Shown in pieces: positions 54,838 to 64,000 of a stretch of DNA of 64,000 bases (positions are counted from its first letter, which is position 1; the number at the start of each line of letters is the position of its first letter). Location: assembly GCA_001312325.1 (NCBI GenBank), contig BBDJ01000018.1, forward strand, positions 1 to 64,000, given 5' to 3'. The position numbers and the translations under genes were made by a program. Below the pieces are notes generated by a model. It saw nothing but the letters and a program-made list of their open reading frames with translations, was not told the DNA's origin and ran no database searches. The DNA comes from Lysinibacillus pakistanensis (GTDB lineage Bacteria > Bacillota > Bacilli > Bacillales_A > Planococcaceae).

Positions 54838-56757
54838 ATGGGACTTATTAAATTAAATTGTCCAAATTGTAATGGGAAAATTGAATATAAAGAAGGGCAG
54901 CCATTCAAATGTCCTTTTTGTGAAACTGAATTAATGTTGAAGGAGAATAATGTCTATTATGTTGACCAGACGATCAATAATTATTATGGAACACCTCCTC
55001 CAAAATCAAACACACGTCCCAATTTAAAAGCGCTTCTAATTGTACCAATCGTAATTATTTGTGCATTCTTAGGGTATTTTCTTTTGAATAATAATCAAAC
55101 AGAATATGGTAACCATTATAAAATACCTGTTCGATCAATGCCAGAAAGCGAAGTTCTTTTGTTCTTTTTAAAAGATATTTTTAATAAAGGTGAAGCGATG
55201 CCAACTAAAGAAGAATTGGCTCGTATCCGCTATTTAACTACCTACTATACTGATTATCAGTGGCATTTTGATTACAGCTTTGATGATCCTTTTACGAATA
55301 AGCAGGCTGAAATTTCTACCTATATCATTATGGATAAGATATTAAATACGCAAAAAATCGAACAGAAAGACTTTGAAGCCTTTACAGGACTGACTGTATT
55401 GAAGTTCATGAATAATTATGAGATATCGCAGAGTGAAAAAGTAAGCTTCCGGCATCTGAAAAACTTAAAAAGCTATACAGGTAGCTTTAATGAATCATTT
55501 AGTAAAATTGCCGACTATTTTAGTGATAAGTCTAGCGTTGTAGAGCTCTCTGTCCAAATTCGAAGTAATGATGAACTTGCATTATTATTAAACTTTCCCA
55601 ATCTTAGATCACTTGAGATTTCTTATTTGAATGAGACGGTTACAGACTTCCATCTGCTGAATCAACTATCATTAAAATCATTATCTTTAAGTTCTACTAA
55701 TGATTTAAAGTGGTTGGCTTCATTAACAGGTTTGGAGTCGTTAGCAATAGATATGAGTGAGGCGACAGATTTTAGCTCGTTCTATTCACTGAATCAACTA
55801 CAAGAATTGAAGCTTACATCGGTAAGAAATTTAAAAACGCTTGATTTTATACAAAACATGCCCAACCTTCAATCCCTTGATCTTGAAAATATGGATATTA
55901 CGAATTTAGAACGCCTTAGAGATAAATCGTCATTGACTAAACTACGTTTATCTTCTCTTTATAAATTAGAATTACTTGATATTGTGAACAGCCTGACTTC
56001 TCTGACCGATTTATCGATAATTGGTTATAGTGGCGATGTATCATCGATTGTAGCCCCTCATTTAAAAAAAAGCAGAATTAACAAGTTCTTTCATACCTAA
56101 GTTAGAGGCCCCTGCTTTAAAAAACTTGACGGTTTATATTAGAGGATCGGAGTCGTATTTTAATGGAGCAGAATTATTAAAATACCCACAGCTAGAACAG
56201 CTTACCGCGATGGAGAGTGGAGATTTTACAGGTATTAGTGCATTAAATCGTCTACCAAATCTACAAACGTTAAATTTGAATGAGACATATTTTTTTCGAT
56301 GAAACGAGGGAGTTATTTAATTTACAGCATGTAAAAACGTTAAATTGTAATGAGTGTAAGTTTCAATTTAATAGTAATAACCCTTTTAACAACAACATAC
56401 TGGAACATTTAACATTGAATGATGGATCCTTCCGAATAGGTAATGGTGACTGGTTGCATGAAGTTGATAAGATTATGCCTTATTTTGCTGGCTTTTCATC
56501 ACTTCGTTCATTCACAATGCAGGATAGTTCACTACAATCGATAAGTTTTATGGAAAATTGGCAACAAATTGAGATGCTTCATTTGGAAAATAATGCTATT
56601 GCAAATATAGAGCCTTTAGTGAACCTACCTAATTTGAAAAGGCTATACATTTTAGGGAATCAAGTGCAAAACAAGTCTGTTCTTGACAAGGGAATTTTGA
56701 TTTATTGAGGAGTTCTTGGAAGTGATAGCTAATGAGATCCGTTCCTATATGCTTTAG
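54838..56757 (+). CDS. zinc-ribbon, membrane-anchored leucine-rich-repeat protein (frame-broken)
   Basis: Restored length is about 638 residues. The N-terminal zinc ribbon has Cys 8, 11, 25 and 28 (CPNC, CPFC), followed by a linker and one membrane helix at about 65-85. A long outside part then holds at least ten irregular leucine-rich repeats (for example LRSLEISYLNETVTDFHLL, LQELKLTSVRNLKTLDF and LQSLDLENMDITNLE). A zinc ribbon facing the cytoplasm joined to an outside recognition surface is unusual. Breaks: extra base at 56064-56071 and 56289-56295, and one extra T near 56705. ATG 54838 follows GAGGGGGGAG. It lies 140 bases after the TerD-VWA gene on the same strand. Function unknown. Confidence 0.78.
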
Positions 56758-57063
56758 AAACCATAAAGGAAAAATCACAATTACGTTAAGCTGCAACATT
56801 AACTGAGGAAGAAGAAACGCTGTATCAGCTTCTCCATAAAGCTGATACGGGCTTTATATTGTGCCAAAGCAAGAAGGACGTAACATGTTTATAAAGAACT
56901 ATTAAGCCTGAAATGTAACAGCATTTCAGGCTTTCATATATTGATGATTAAAACTTCGTTGTTTATAAATAAAAATGCATTTGCTAGTGCAAACTTTAGA
57001 TGAAAAGTTGCCAAACAAATGATCATGACTTTTCAAAAAATCAATGAAGGATGGTAGTCAAAT
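56758..57063. other. intergenic region with two hairpins
   Basis: No gene. Hairpin GTATCAGCTT / AAGCTGATAC (56824-56850 area) and a second, GCCTGAAATG / CATTTCAGGC (56905-56931) followed by TTTC, can end transcription of the leucine-rich-repeat gene. Confidence 0.6.
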
Positions 57064-57255
57064 ATGAAAACAAAACATACCAATACAACGCAATACGCGA
57101 AGAAATTACAAGCAAACCAAAATCGTCAGCAGCAGGAGGAATTTGGTTCCGAGTTTGAAATCGATGCAGCTTCAGCACAAGTTAACAACTTTGCCGAAGC
57201 ACAAGGAAAAACAGATATCAAACAGCCAGTAAGTGAGCGTACGGCATGGCATTAA
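57064..57255 (+). CDS. gamma-type small acid-soluble spore protein-like
   Basis: 63 residues, very hydrophilic, rich in Gln, Asn, Thr and Ala with no Cys. Repeated QANQNRQQQEEFGSEFEIDAA resembles the (Q)FG(T/S)EFA motif of gamma SASPs such as SspE, which store amino acids in the spore. ATG 57064 has a weak GGATGG ribosome site. It is shorter than SspE with a single FGSEF unit, so it could be a related small spore protein instead. Confidence 0.6.
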   Translation: MKTKHTNTTQYAKKLQANQNRQQQEEFGSEFEIDAASAQVNNFAEAQGKTDIKQPVSERTAWH

Positions 57256-57337
57256 TTTTCATTTGACAACTATTCAAAACATTGAGATGGAGAACTAAGG
57301 TTTTGGCCTTAGTTCTTCCTATTGATGAGGAAAAAAA

Positions 57338-58916
57338 TTATTTTTGTTTTTTTGTGGTCATTACTAGGCTTAAAAGATTTTAATAATTCCTTAGTATCTT
57401 GTAGAGAAATATCCTGGCTAACAACCTCATATTTATAATCACCTTTCATGCCTATAAAATGAGCGCCTAAAAGATCTGTTATTTCATAACCTGACCACTC
57501 AATGCCGTTTAAAGTAAATTTTTCAAGCTGTTCTCCCTTTTCCCTATTAAAATCACTTAAAGTTCGTATTACGGAATCTTTATGATAGGCACGTACATAG
57601 ATAACCTGACTTTCATTTTCGAAAATATAAGTAAGATATGCTTGTTTATAAGCTTTATATTTTTCATAGCCAGCTGAGAATAATGAAAGCTTGGAATGCG
57701 TGAATTCATACAGGAATGGTATGTCCTTCCGAAGTAAATCTAATACATCCTCGGTATCTTCCTTAATTGCGTCTGCATAGTCTACAACTTCTATATCTAC
57801 TTCTCTTGGGTCAATATTTACTTTTTTTTCGCGTATTTATAGGTAGGTGATAGCCATCTAAGTTTGGCACAAATGTCTGCGGATCAATCGGTATATTTAC
57901 ATCCAAACGTTCAGGATGAAGATAACTAGTAAGTTTACCATCCTTATCATACGTTTCATATTTCATTAGGATTCCAGTATCTTTGTCCACCCAAAAGCGA
58001 AAAGTATCAGTTGTTCCTTTCATCTTCATTCTCTCTACTACTTGCCCATCCATTTTTCCGAATAAAACAATAGTATTATGGCCTAACAATTCTTCATTTT
58101 GTTTTTCTATCTCCCAATGCTGCATATTTCTTAAATAAATAGAGGTTATTTCATAGGGGAACAAAGATGTACCTGAAGCGGTAATGTGTGGTCGTTCCCT
58201 AAACTTGGTGTTTTCTTTATATACATCTTTCAGCTTAATACTAAATGCTTCCTCTGGAGTAACCACTTTACGTGTTGGTTCCGATTGATAATCTTGTACT
58301 TGGTATGTTTTATTTAAACTTTCTTTAGACCAAAGCTTTTCATTATTATAAATATATTCTTGAATACTTTCCTTAAACCCCATCACCTTTTCATCAAATA
58401 AAGTTGTTACTTTCTCGTAACCACCAATTTCATTTTTTTAAACTCAATTTATACTCAATAATAGATGTACTAACAGAGTCATCGTAAAATAGTGAATACT
58501 CCTCAAATTTCCCGGCTGCAGTGTGAAAATAATCCACCGTATTTAAAAGCTTTGCAACAACATCCTTCTTTGTCATCTCTTCATAAAATTCTTTTTGTTC
58601 AGGTGGTGTAGAAAGGTGTGGATCGATTTTAGGCTCTTGGAGAAAGGCCTCATTATTTTTATTTAAACCTGTGATTTTTTTCTTCCCTTGATTGAAATTT
58701 CAACTCGTTTATAATGAAATAGCTTGTTCCTAAGAAAAATAGAAGGGTTATGACGGTAGGTAACAAATAATTTAGTTTGCGTTTTACATGAAACGACTTC
58801 TTGTTTCTTTTGTGTATAGTCTGACGAACATTTTCTTGATTCTTCTCATTAAAGTTGATGTCTTTTAAAACAGTTTCATTCATTGTCTGTACAATTTTTT
58901 TTAATACATCATCCAT
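57338..58916 (-). CDS. membrane-anchored anti-sigma-like protein (frame-broken)
   Basis: Restored length is about 525 residues. The cytoplasmic N-terminus has about 45 residues rich in Asn and Lys, a single membrane helix is at about 51-70, and a large outside domain with lipoprotein-sorting/RseB-like character follows (DTFRFWVDKDTGILMKYETYD, RLDVNIPIDPQTF). Extra bases lie in the runs at 58675-58681, 58433-58439 and 57822-57829, and probably 57347-57353. If that last run is correct as read, the gene ends near 57309. ATG 58916 is preferred to TTG 58934, with AAGGGGG before it. It follows the ECF sigma gene closely and is its probable partner. Confidence 0.75.
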
Positions 58917-58930
58917 TAATTTTGCCCCCT

Positions 58931-59464
58931 TCAAGTGACTTTTTTTAACAAAAGGCGAGCTCTATGCAGTCTGGATTTAATCGTTTGTAACCTTAAATCT
59001 AATAAAGTCGATATTTGGTTATATGACATTTCTTCGTAATAATATAAAATAATAACCTCTCTATATTTCACTGGTAAGGAAAGAATCTTTTCAGCAATTA
59101 GTTGTTTATGCTCTAGTCCAACTAATTCCATCTCAGGCGACTTATTAGTACCTTTTGTTTTTGTGAAAAACTCTGTTAGTATAATATGTCTAAAAGACCA
59201 ACTTCTTAATTTATCTTTACATAAGTTCACTGTAATACGATATAACCATGTTTTATAAGAAGATTCATTTCGAAAGCTGTCTAAGTTCTCGTAGCACTTT
59301 ATAAAAACCTCTTGGGCAATATCCTCTGATAATTGCTTCTGCTTCAAATAGGTAAAAGCTAAACGAGCAACCTGATCTCCGTATTCCTTCATTAACCATT
59401 CAAGCTTCTCCTCTCTACTTAAATTGCTTTCAATTTCTACTGGCTTTCTTTCTTGTTCAAGCAT
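58931..59464 (-). CDS. ECF-type RNA polymerase sigma factor
   Basis: 177 residues, intact. Region 2: YGDQVARLAFTYLKQKQLSEDIAQEVFIKCYENLDSF with the RNAP-binding DIAQEVF block and TWLYRITVNLCKDKLR. Region 4: LPVKYREVIILYYYEEMSYNQISTLLDLRLQTIKSRLHRAR, a helix-turn-helix. I chose ATG 59464 (MLEQERK), since the longer frame from 59503 has no ribosome site. The stop lies a few bases before the anti-sigma start. It is head-to-head with a second sigma gene at 59645. Confidence 0.9.
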   Translation of the reverse strand: MLEQERKPVEIESNLSREEKLEWLMKEYGDQVARLAFTYLKQKQLSEDIAQEVFIKCYENLDSFRNESSYKTWLYRITVNLCKDKLRSWSFRHIILTEFFTKTKGTNKSPEMELVGLEHKQLIAEKILSLPVKYREVIILYYYEEMSYNQISTLLDLRLQTIKSRLHRARLLLKKVT

Positions 59465-59644
59465 CCTCCACACCCTTTCAAATATTAGACGGAGTAGGTA
59501 CATTTTGGTTGTAAAAATATTTTCTATTCATTAGTTCATGTGCACGGGGCAGGATTCTCAAATCAGGCCTTTTCTTTTATAGTTAAAATTTTTTTGTAAC
59601 ATTATTAAATATCGGAAGTTATTTAAGTGAGGAGGTGAAAAGAC

Positions 59645-60141
59645 ATGGAGTTTGAGGAAATCTATTACAAATATTTTCAGGACGTATATTTATATCTGAA
59701 ATCATTGAGTCATAACGATAGTATAGCTGAAGAAATTACCCAGGAAACTTTTTTTTAAAGCATTAAAGAACATTGAAAGCTTTGATGGTTCCAGGGATAT
59801 TCGAGCTTGGCTCTTTATCATAGCTAAAAATACATACTTCTCTTATTACAAAAAGAGGAAAAGGCATATTGATTGTGATTTAAGTGAGGAATTAGAAACA
59901 GGCGTCCATATTGTGAAGCATTTAATGATTGAAGAAGATGCATTTGCGGTTCATCAATTTCTTCATTCAATGAAGGAGCCATACAAAGAGGTCTTTTCAC
60001 TACGAACCTTTGGGGAGCTTTCCTTTGATAAAATAGGGAGGCTTTTTGGTAAAAGTGCAGGATGGGCTAGGGTGACCTTTTACAGGGCTAAAAAAACAAA
60101 TACAAGAATATATGGAGGCGATAAATCATGAAAGAGATTAA
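59645..60141 (+). CDS. second ECF-type sigma factor (frame-broken)
   Basis: Restored length is 164 residues. Region 2: IYYKYFQDVYLYLKSLSHNDSIAEEITQETFFKALKNIESF and IRAWLFIIAKNTYFSYYKK. Region 4: MKEPYKEVFSLRTFGELSFDKIGRLFGKSAGWARVTFYRAKK. Two frame breaks: extra base in the runs at 59749-59756 and 60090-60096. The restored stop at 60141 overlaps the next gene's start by 14 bases, the usual coupling of an ECF sigma with its anti-sigma. ATG 59645 follows GGAGGTG. Confidence 0.88.
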
Positions 60142-60798
60142 ATGTACAATTATTCAAGATATTCTACCTCTTTATATTGATGGGGTAGTTAGTCAGGATA
60201 CAAAAGAAATGGTTGAGGAGCATTTAAAGCATTGTGAAAAGTGTCAGCACGAGCACCAACAAATGAAGCATGAAATTTATATTCCTGAAGAGAATAAAGC
60301 ATCTCTATTTAAAACGATTAATAAAAAAAATGGCGCAAGAAAAAGATAATCATTTCATGTATCTCAGCTTTCATCACCACTTTAATTTTATTAGGTGTAT
60401 TTGAATACGTTGTTCATTATGAGACGGTCATTCCATATTCAGAGGATATCGTGAAAATTGAAAATAACGAAGATAAAATATTATTTGCCCATTACTATGG
60501 TAAAAGCTATGCAAGTGTTAACGTCACACATCCTATGCTCCTTGAAGTAGATGGCGAAAAAAAAGAATATAAGCTTTATTTATTATAATAAAACATTTGC
60601 AGATTCGCCTACTCGACAGCTAATTAATAATGGAAAAGCACGCAATGAGCAGGATTTTATTTTTGAATTTCCTAAAGCTGAAGAAATAGATGCTGTGTAT
60701 TATGCGGAATATGACGTTGAAAAAAAATAGCAGCGAATAAGGATTCCTGGAATAATATTTTAAAAGATGCTGTTTTAATTTGGAAGAAAGGAAAATAA
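60128..60798 (+). CDS. zinc-finger anti-sigma factor (frame-broken)
   Basis: Restored length is about 221 residues. The N-terminal zf-HC2-type zinc motif is VEEHLKHCEKC, with an upstream Cys in IKCTIIQDILPLYIDG. A membrane helix follows (about 78-98, IISCISAFITTLILLGVFEYVV), then an outside domain. The frame changes at the A8 runs 60323-60330, 60557-60564 and 60720-60727; the first and third can be read as two extra bases or one missing. The start overlaps the sigma gene, so this is its cognate anti-sigma factor. Confidence 0.85.
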
Positions 60799-60908
60799 AA
60801 ATTTTATTGTAAGAATTCACTTTATTTCTTCCTGAATATTTTCTAACCTTTTTAAAAATACTAGGACTAGGTAACTAATCGAATGGTTAGGAAAGGGAGA
60901 GGTAAAAA

Positions 60909-61220
60909 TTGGCGAAGCACTCAGATACAAGCTGGAAACAGGATCATCCAAGTACCTTATTTAGTAACTCTGTCCAAAAGGCAGAACGTTTGTTAAAGCA
61001 TGCAAAATCACACCCCGAGGAAATTGCGATTGAACATGCTTTTGATCAACTAGACCATGCAGAAAATGCGTACATGAATGCACAGCAATATGGTGAGCAT
61101 TTGGATACTGTCCAGCAAAATAAAGAGTACCTAGAGCAAATTAAACAGCAGTTACACGACATGAAAGATAATGTAAAAAAAGCAGTAGAGTATTTGAACC
61201 TTCATCTGCGGACAGATTAA
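60909..61220 (+). CDS. small hydrophilic helical protein, unknown function
   Basis: 103 residues starting MAKHSDTSWKQDHPSTLF, strongly charged, rich in His, Gln and Glu, with heptad-like helices (AERLLKHAKSHPEEIAIEHAFDQLDHAENAYM in two parts) and no membrane segment. I do not recognise the family. The start is TTG 60909 behind GGGAGAGG. A clear terminator follows. Confidence 0.65.
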   Translation: MAKHSDTSWKQDHPSTLFSNSVQKAERLLKHAKSHPEEIAIEHAFDQLDHAENAYMNAQQYGEHLDTVQQNKEYLEQIKQQLHDMKDNVKKAVEYLNLHLRTD

Positions 61221-61260
61221 AAATGGCTTAAGCTCTATGAACAATAGACTTAAGCCATTT
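61221..61260 (+). terminator. intrinsic hairpin terminator
   Basis: AAATGGCTTAAG / CTTAAGCCATTT, perfect 12-base stem with a 16-base loop. Both flanks are AT-rich, so it can act in either direction for the convergent genes at 60909 and 61273. Confidence 0.85.
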
Positions 61261-61272
61261 CCTATTCGGCAT

Positions 61273-61765
61273 TCAACACCAAACAATTATCTCATTTGGT
61301 GTGGTTTGAGCCGGAATACTTCTTGTTGTCACACCATAAATGACAATTAGGTTTCGATTGGCTGGATTTCTTGAAAAAGGTTGCCCATTTTTAAGCAAGA
61401 TAACCGTAGATGGAGAGAGATTTAATTGTAGTTGGCCATCATTGCTCAATAAGTGATTATCAAAAAAAATCCACTTTTACATTTTGGTAATTACTTTCCT
61501 TTACAATAATGAGTGCTCGATATTGTGGTGGGTATATCATAGGTACAGGAGCGTCCCCATCATAGTAGCCTGTAATCCAATCACCAGGTCTCACTATTTC
61601 CTGGTTAACAAAGTAAGTGGAAGGAGAAACGACAAAATTTACAACGCCACCAGCACCATCTTCTACAGTCAACAGTTTATAGCAGCCCTCAGTATCCTTA
61701 TTTTGTCCCACAGGAAAATCATTTATTTGAGTAACAATTCCACGGAAAGATTTAAAATTTACCAT
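61273..61765 (-). CDS. unknown protein with beta-rich OB-like sequence (frame-broken)
   Basis: Restored length is 163 residues. It begins MVNFKSFRGIVTQINDFPVG and continues with DGAGGVVNFVVSPSTYFV and VRPGDWITGYYDGDAPVPMIYPPQYRALIIV, a pattern of short strands suggesting a small beta barrel. After removing one base from the run at 61462-61469, the reading continues through SPSTVILLKNGQPFSRNPANRNLIVIYGVTTRSIPAQT to a TGA at 61273. SPSTY and SPSTV suggest an internal duplication. ATG 61765 follows AAAGGAATGG. I do not recognise the family. Confidence 0.65.
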
Positions 61766-61909
61766 AACCATTCCTTTCGAATTAACAATTGTATTAGCTT
61801 ATGTAACAACCTTTATATAGATGACAATTCGAAAAAAATCTATTTATCTATATAAGCTTGTCCTTTATTATAGGAAAAGAATGTTTTAATTAAAATAGGG
61901 GGAAAGCTT

Positions 61910-62068
61910 ATGAAGCGGATTTCTAAAAATAATAAAAAACCAATTTTATTAGGTAGCATTATTATAATTGTCATCGCTGGTTTACTCGATCTCAAATACG
62001 AGGGGTTATTTTTCCGTATATTACCTGAATCAATACAACAATATTTATCTAATTTTTTTAACAAGTAA
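61910..62068 (+). CDS. 52-residue single-helix membrane protein
   Basis: Small protein: basic start MKRISKNNKKP, a membrane helix (about 13-27, LLGSIIIIVIAGLLDL) and a short tail ending YLSNFFNK. ATG 61910 has GGGGGAAAG at good spacing, which supports real translation. The function is unknown. Confidence 0.55.
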   Translation: MKRISKNNKKPILLGSIIIIVIAGLLDLKYEGLFFRILPESIQQYLSNFFNK

Positions 62069-62511
62069 AGATAGACATAAAACAAAAAAAACACTAGTAA
62101 ATTTTGAGAAAATTCGCTATATTTAGATGTGGAGCGGAGCTAGTACAAAAACAAGACTGGTTCCCTATTTTTATGTTATTATATAGATATAATAATCAAC
62201 TTGATTCATTTATATGAAAGCGCTAACCATTTTTAGGCCAAATATTCCAAAAAGCATGAATTTCAATGGTTACTTTTAATTATGTGTTTGTCCGTTTTTC
62301 TCTTGAATTATGAAGGAAATGGCTCGAAATATGCCGTTAAATCTCATATAAATAGTTGATATTTTAATCTTCAAGTAATTGTGATAAACTGCAATAAGGT
62401 AATAATTGATACAGAAAAGGTGTGCTCCTAGGTCGCTCCATGGCTTGCTTTGACATCTAAGCGGAGTGCTTACATCCTTTCTGCAAATCTTAATATATAA
62501 GGAAGGTAAAA
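62069..62511. other. intergenic region upstream of mqo
   Basis: 443 bases without a gene. It should hold the mqo promoter. A GC-richer block at about 62424-62480 (GTGCTCCTAGGTCGCTCC and later GCGGAGTGC) stands out from the AT-rich surroundings; it does not match the dispersed repeat above and I cannot assign it to a riboswitch class. Confidence 0.4.
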
Positions 62512-63995
62512 ATGAGTAACAGACAAATTAAATCAGATGTTATCTTAATTGGTGCCGGAATCATGAGTGCGACTTTGGGGACACTGCTCAAAGAATTAGC
62601 ACCAGATTGGAAAATTACAGTGTTTGAGAAGCTCGATAAAGCTGGCGAAGAAAGTTCTCATGAATTAAACAATGCGGGAACTGGGCATGCTGCACTATGT
62701 GAGCTTAACTACACTTCAGAGAAAAAAAAGACGGATCAATCGATATCAGCAAAGCGATTAACGTTAATGAGCAGTTCCATGTTTCAAAACAGTTTTGGTC
62801 TCATCTTGTAAACAATAAACTAATCAATAACCCACAAGACTTCATTATGCCTTTACCACATATGAGCTTAGTACAAGGAAAAGACAATGTTGAGTTCCTA
62901 AAAAAAACGTCATGAAACAATGACGAAAAATCCTTTATTCCAAGGTATGGAATTTTCTGATGATCCAGAAAAACTAAAGGAATGGATTCCTCTTATCATG
63001 CAAGACCGTACTGCAGACGAAGCTATTGCTGCAACAAAAATTGACACTGGTACTGACGTTAACTTTGGTGCTTTAACACGTATGTTATTTGATCACTTAA
63101 AAACAATGGATGTAGATATTAACTACAATCACAGTGTTGAAAGTTTAAAACAAGCAAACGATGGAACATGGGAAGTACGTGTACATGATTTAGATGGATG
63201 TAAAATGGAATATCATTCAGCAAAATTTGTCTTCCTTGCGCCGGTGGAGGAAGCCTAGAATTGCTACAAAAATCAGGTATTCCTGAAGGAAAACATATTG
63301 GTGGATTCCCAATTAGTGGTTTATTCTTACAATGTAATAATCCAGAAGTAGCTGAAAAGCATCATGCAAAAGTGTACGGAAAAGCAAAAGTTGGTGCTCC
63401 ACCAATGTCAGTGCCACATCTTGATACACGTTATATTGATAACAAAAAATCATTATTATTTGGTCCATTTGCAGGGTTCTCACCTAAGTTCTTAAAAACA
63501 GGTTCAAATATGGACTTATTTGCTTCTGTAAAACCGCATAATATCACAACTCTATTAGCAGCAGGCGTTAAAGAGATGGGGTTAACAAAATATTTAATCC
63601 AACAGCTTATGCTTTCAAAAGAGCAGCGCATGGATGAGTTACGTGAATTCATTCCAAATGCGAAGAGCGATGATTGGGATATTATTGTTGCTGGACAACG
63701 TGTACAAGTAATTAAAGACACAGAAGCTGGCGGAAAAGGTACGCTTCAATTTGGTACGGAAGTTGTAAGCGCTTCTGATGGATCAATTGCAGCTTTACTT
63801 GGAGCTTCACCAGGTGCTTCTACGGCTGTTCACGTTATGCTTGAGGTAATCAATAAATGTTTCCCTCAACATATCAAAGAATGGGAGCCAAAAATTAAAG
63901 AAATGATTCCATCTTATGGCTTCTCATTAGCACAAAATCCAGAGCTTCTGAAAGAGATTAATGAAACAACTAATAAAGCACTTGCTTTAAAATAA
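62512..63995 (+). CDS. mqo: malate:quinone oxidoreductase (frame-broken)
   Basis: Membrane-associated FAD enzyme that oxidises malate to oxaloacetate and passes electrons to quinone. N-terminal FAD motif [20 protein letters not shown], then [23 protein letters not shown]; later blocks are [29 protein letters not shown] (across a break) and [10 protein letters not shown]. The C-terminal part is typical of Mqo. Restored length is 493 residues, normal for the family. Breaks: an A8 run at 62722-62729 (6 or 9 expected), an A8 run at 62900-62907 (7 expected) and one G missing near 63238. ATG 62512 follows AAGGAAGG. The gene ends five bases before the window edge. Confidence 0.95.
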
Positions 63996-64000
63996 ATACT

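Noticed and set aside
62424..62480. Riboswitch upstream of mqo
   Set aside because: The GC-richer block caught the eye, but I could not match it to the core of any known class.

Overview
The window is the replication-origin region of a low-GC, spore-forming member of the Bacillales. Gene order, rare TTG starts and protein similarity recalled from memory fit Lysinibacillus or a close relative best (inference; no search was run). The replication module reads leftwards on the minus strand from about 10.7 kb (dnaA-dnaN-yaaA-recF-gyrB-gyrA, then an HD-GYP protein and a decayed IS4-type transposase). The rpmH-rnpA-spoIIIJ-jag-mnmE-mnmG-rsmG-noc-parA-parB arm reads rightwards from 11.4 kb. oriC is bipartite as in Bacillus subtilis: DnaA boxes lie upstream of dnaA (10.85-11.15 kb), and boxes plus an AT-rich unwinding region lie between dnaA and dnaN (9.24-9.40 kb).

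From 21 to 46 kb the window carries the conserved Bacillales core: DUF554, yyaC, mscS, DUF951, ychF, rpsF-ssb-rpsR, yybS-gdpP-rplI-dnaB, purA, yitT, a LysM/G5/M23 cell-wall peptidase, the walR-walK-yycH-yycI-yycJ-htrA wall-stress cluster, a small CxxH/CxxC protein and rlmH. Three parS-like sites, two DnaA-box clusters away from oriC (jag-mnmE and htrA-rlmH) and three copies of a dispersed intergenic repeat lie in this half.

From 46.1 kb, immediately after rlmH, the window becomes accessory. The last 18 bases of rlmH are repeated exactly 1.19 kb downstream and bracket a single AraC/GyrI-type regulator. This resembles the rlmH (orfX) attachment-site duplications of staphylococcal SCC elements, but no ccr recombinase is present. 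Next come a C45 acyltransferase, a MerR/GyrI-type regulator, a truncated hydrolase, an iron-type AraC regulator with an orphan binding lipoprotein behind a Fur box, a cupin, a TerD-VWA fusion followed by a zinc-ribbon/membrane/leucine-rich-repeat protein, a small acid-soluble spore-type protein, two head-to-head ECF sigma/anti-sigma pairs, small unknown proteins, and mqo at the right edge.

The dominant oddity is technical. By hand count about 75 A or T runs carry one base too many (typically 7 where the reading frame needs 6, or 8 where it needs 7), and about a dozen bases are missing elsewhere, often one G or C of a doublet. These split more than 30 genes, including essential ones such as dnaA, dnaN, gyrA, gyrB, walR and walK. 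Taken literally the cell could not live, so I treat them as sequencing or assembly errors. Each affected gene is annotated over its full restored span, with the frame breaks listed. Lengths given as restored come from that hand correction.
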